Assembly (NCBI GenBank): GCA_041645025.1 | Contig: JBAZQV010000029.1 | Location: 1 to 11,775 of the forward strand | Length of the DNA stretch: 11,775 nt | Reading direction: 5' to 3' | Source: GW2011-AR5 sp041645025 | GTDB taxonomy: Archaea > Aenigmatarchaeota > Aenigmatarchaeia > GW2011-AR5 | Part shown: in pieces, positions 11,720 to 11,775 of the stretch | How positions within the stretch are numbered: position 1 is the stretch's first letter | Layout of the letters: each line of letters starts with the position of its first letter | The notes under the pieces: model-generated | Told to the model about the DNA's origin: nothing | Databases searched by the model: none | What the model saw: the letters and a program-made list of their open reading frames with translations, nothing else | Made by a program: the position numbers and the translations under genes

Positions 11720-11775
11720 CCAGATTTGACAAGCACTTTTATGGGAGTAGAATGAAAATATAATCACAAAAATAT

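Noticed and set aside
11726..11764. TTGACA at 11726-11731 with TATAAT at 11759-11764 as a promoter
   Set aside because: The spacer is 27 nt, too long for a sigma70-type promoter; at most the TATAAT alone is a -10 box.
11300..11767. 155-codon antisense frame over the glycosyltransferase end
   Set aside because: Its N-terminus is just the translated REP-like repeat at 11700-11719 and the remainder mirrors the membrane helices of the real gene.

Overview
The window is AT-rich and gene-dense. It reads as chromosomal DNA from a Patescibacteria (Candidate Phyla Radiation) bacterium, probably of the Parcubacteria type. This is inferred, not measured. The grounds are small VirB2-like pilin paralogues in tandem, short palindromic repeats inserted in frame into housekeeping genes (encoding peptides such as LPAGRQA and PSASSGQA), tRNA genes without an encoded CCA, and no recognisable Shine-Dalgarno sequence before any of the ten genes whose starts are visible.

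Layout. Plus strand, left part: the 3' end of a metallo-beta-lactamase-fold hydrolase gene (3-224); a membrane-anchored protein of unknown function starting 1 nt later (226-861); gyrA (920-3544); four consecutive genes for small two-helix proteins of the type IV secretion pilin (VirB2/TrbC-like) kind (3565-5099); a 23-bp perfect inverted repeat that probably ends this block; and tRNA-Leu(UAG) (5249-5330). A bidirectional terminator (5336-5362) separates these from a minus-strand block. In transcription order that block is tsaD (9979-8915), valS (8816-6609), a PrsW-family membrane protease gene (6596-5832) and an hsp20-type small heat-shock gene (5797-5384). tsaD diverges from tRNA-Glu(UUC) (10049-10123) over overlapping promoters. 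The tRNA is followed after a single nucleotide by the start codon of a multi-pass family 2 glycosyltransferase (10125-11687). The last 88 bases hold only a common palindromic repeat.

Functions. GyrA, ValS, TsaD and the two tRNAs serve DNA topology and translation; TsaD makes t6A37 on ANN-decoding tRNAs. PrsW-like protease and Hsp20 suggest envelope or protein stress functions downstream of valS. The four pilin-like proteins and the glycosyltransferase point to cell-surface structures, but no ATPase or channel gene of a secretion system is present here.

Most interesting: (1) an apparently recurrent invasion of essential genes (gyrA twice, tsaD up to three times, valS at both ends, the glycosyltransferase) by palindromic or tandem repeats that keep the reading frame; (2) the tRNA-Glu/glycosyltransferase junction, where tRNA 3' processing would by itself create a leaderless mRNA; (3) three copies of one repeat arm around the valS start that could form two mutually exclusive RNA structures; (4) four divergent pilin-like paralogues side by side; (5) initiation without Shine-Dalgarno sequences throughout. 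No defence system, CRISPR array, transposase or phage gene is visible.
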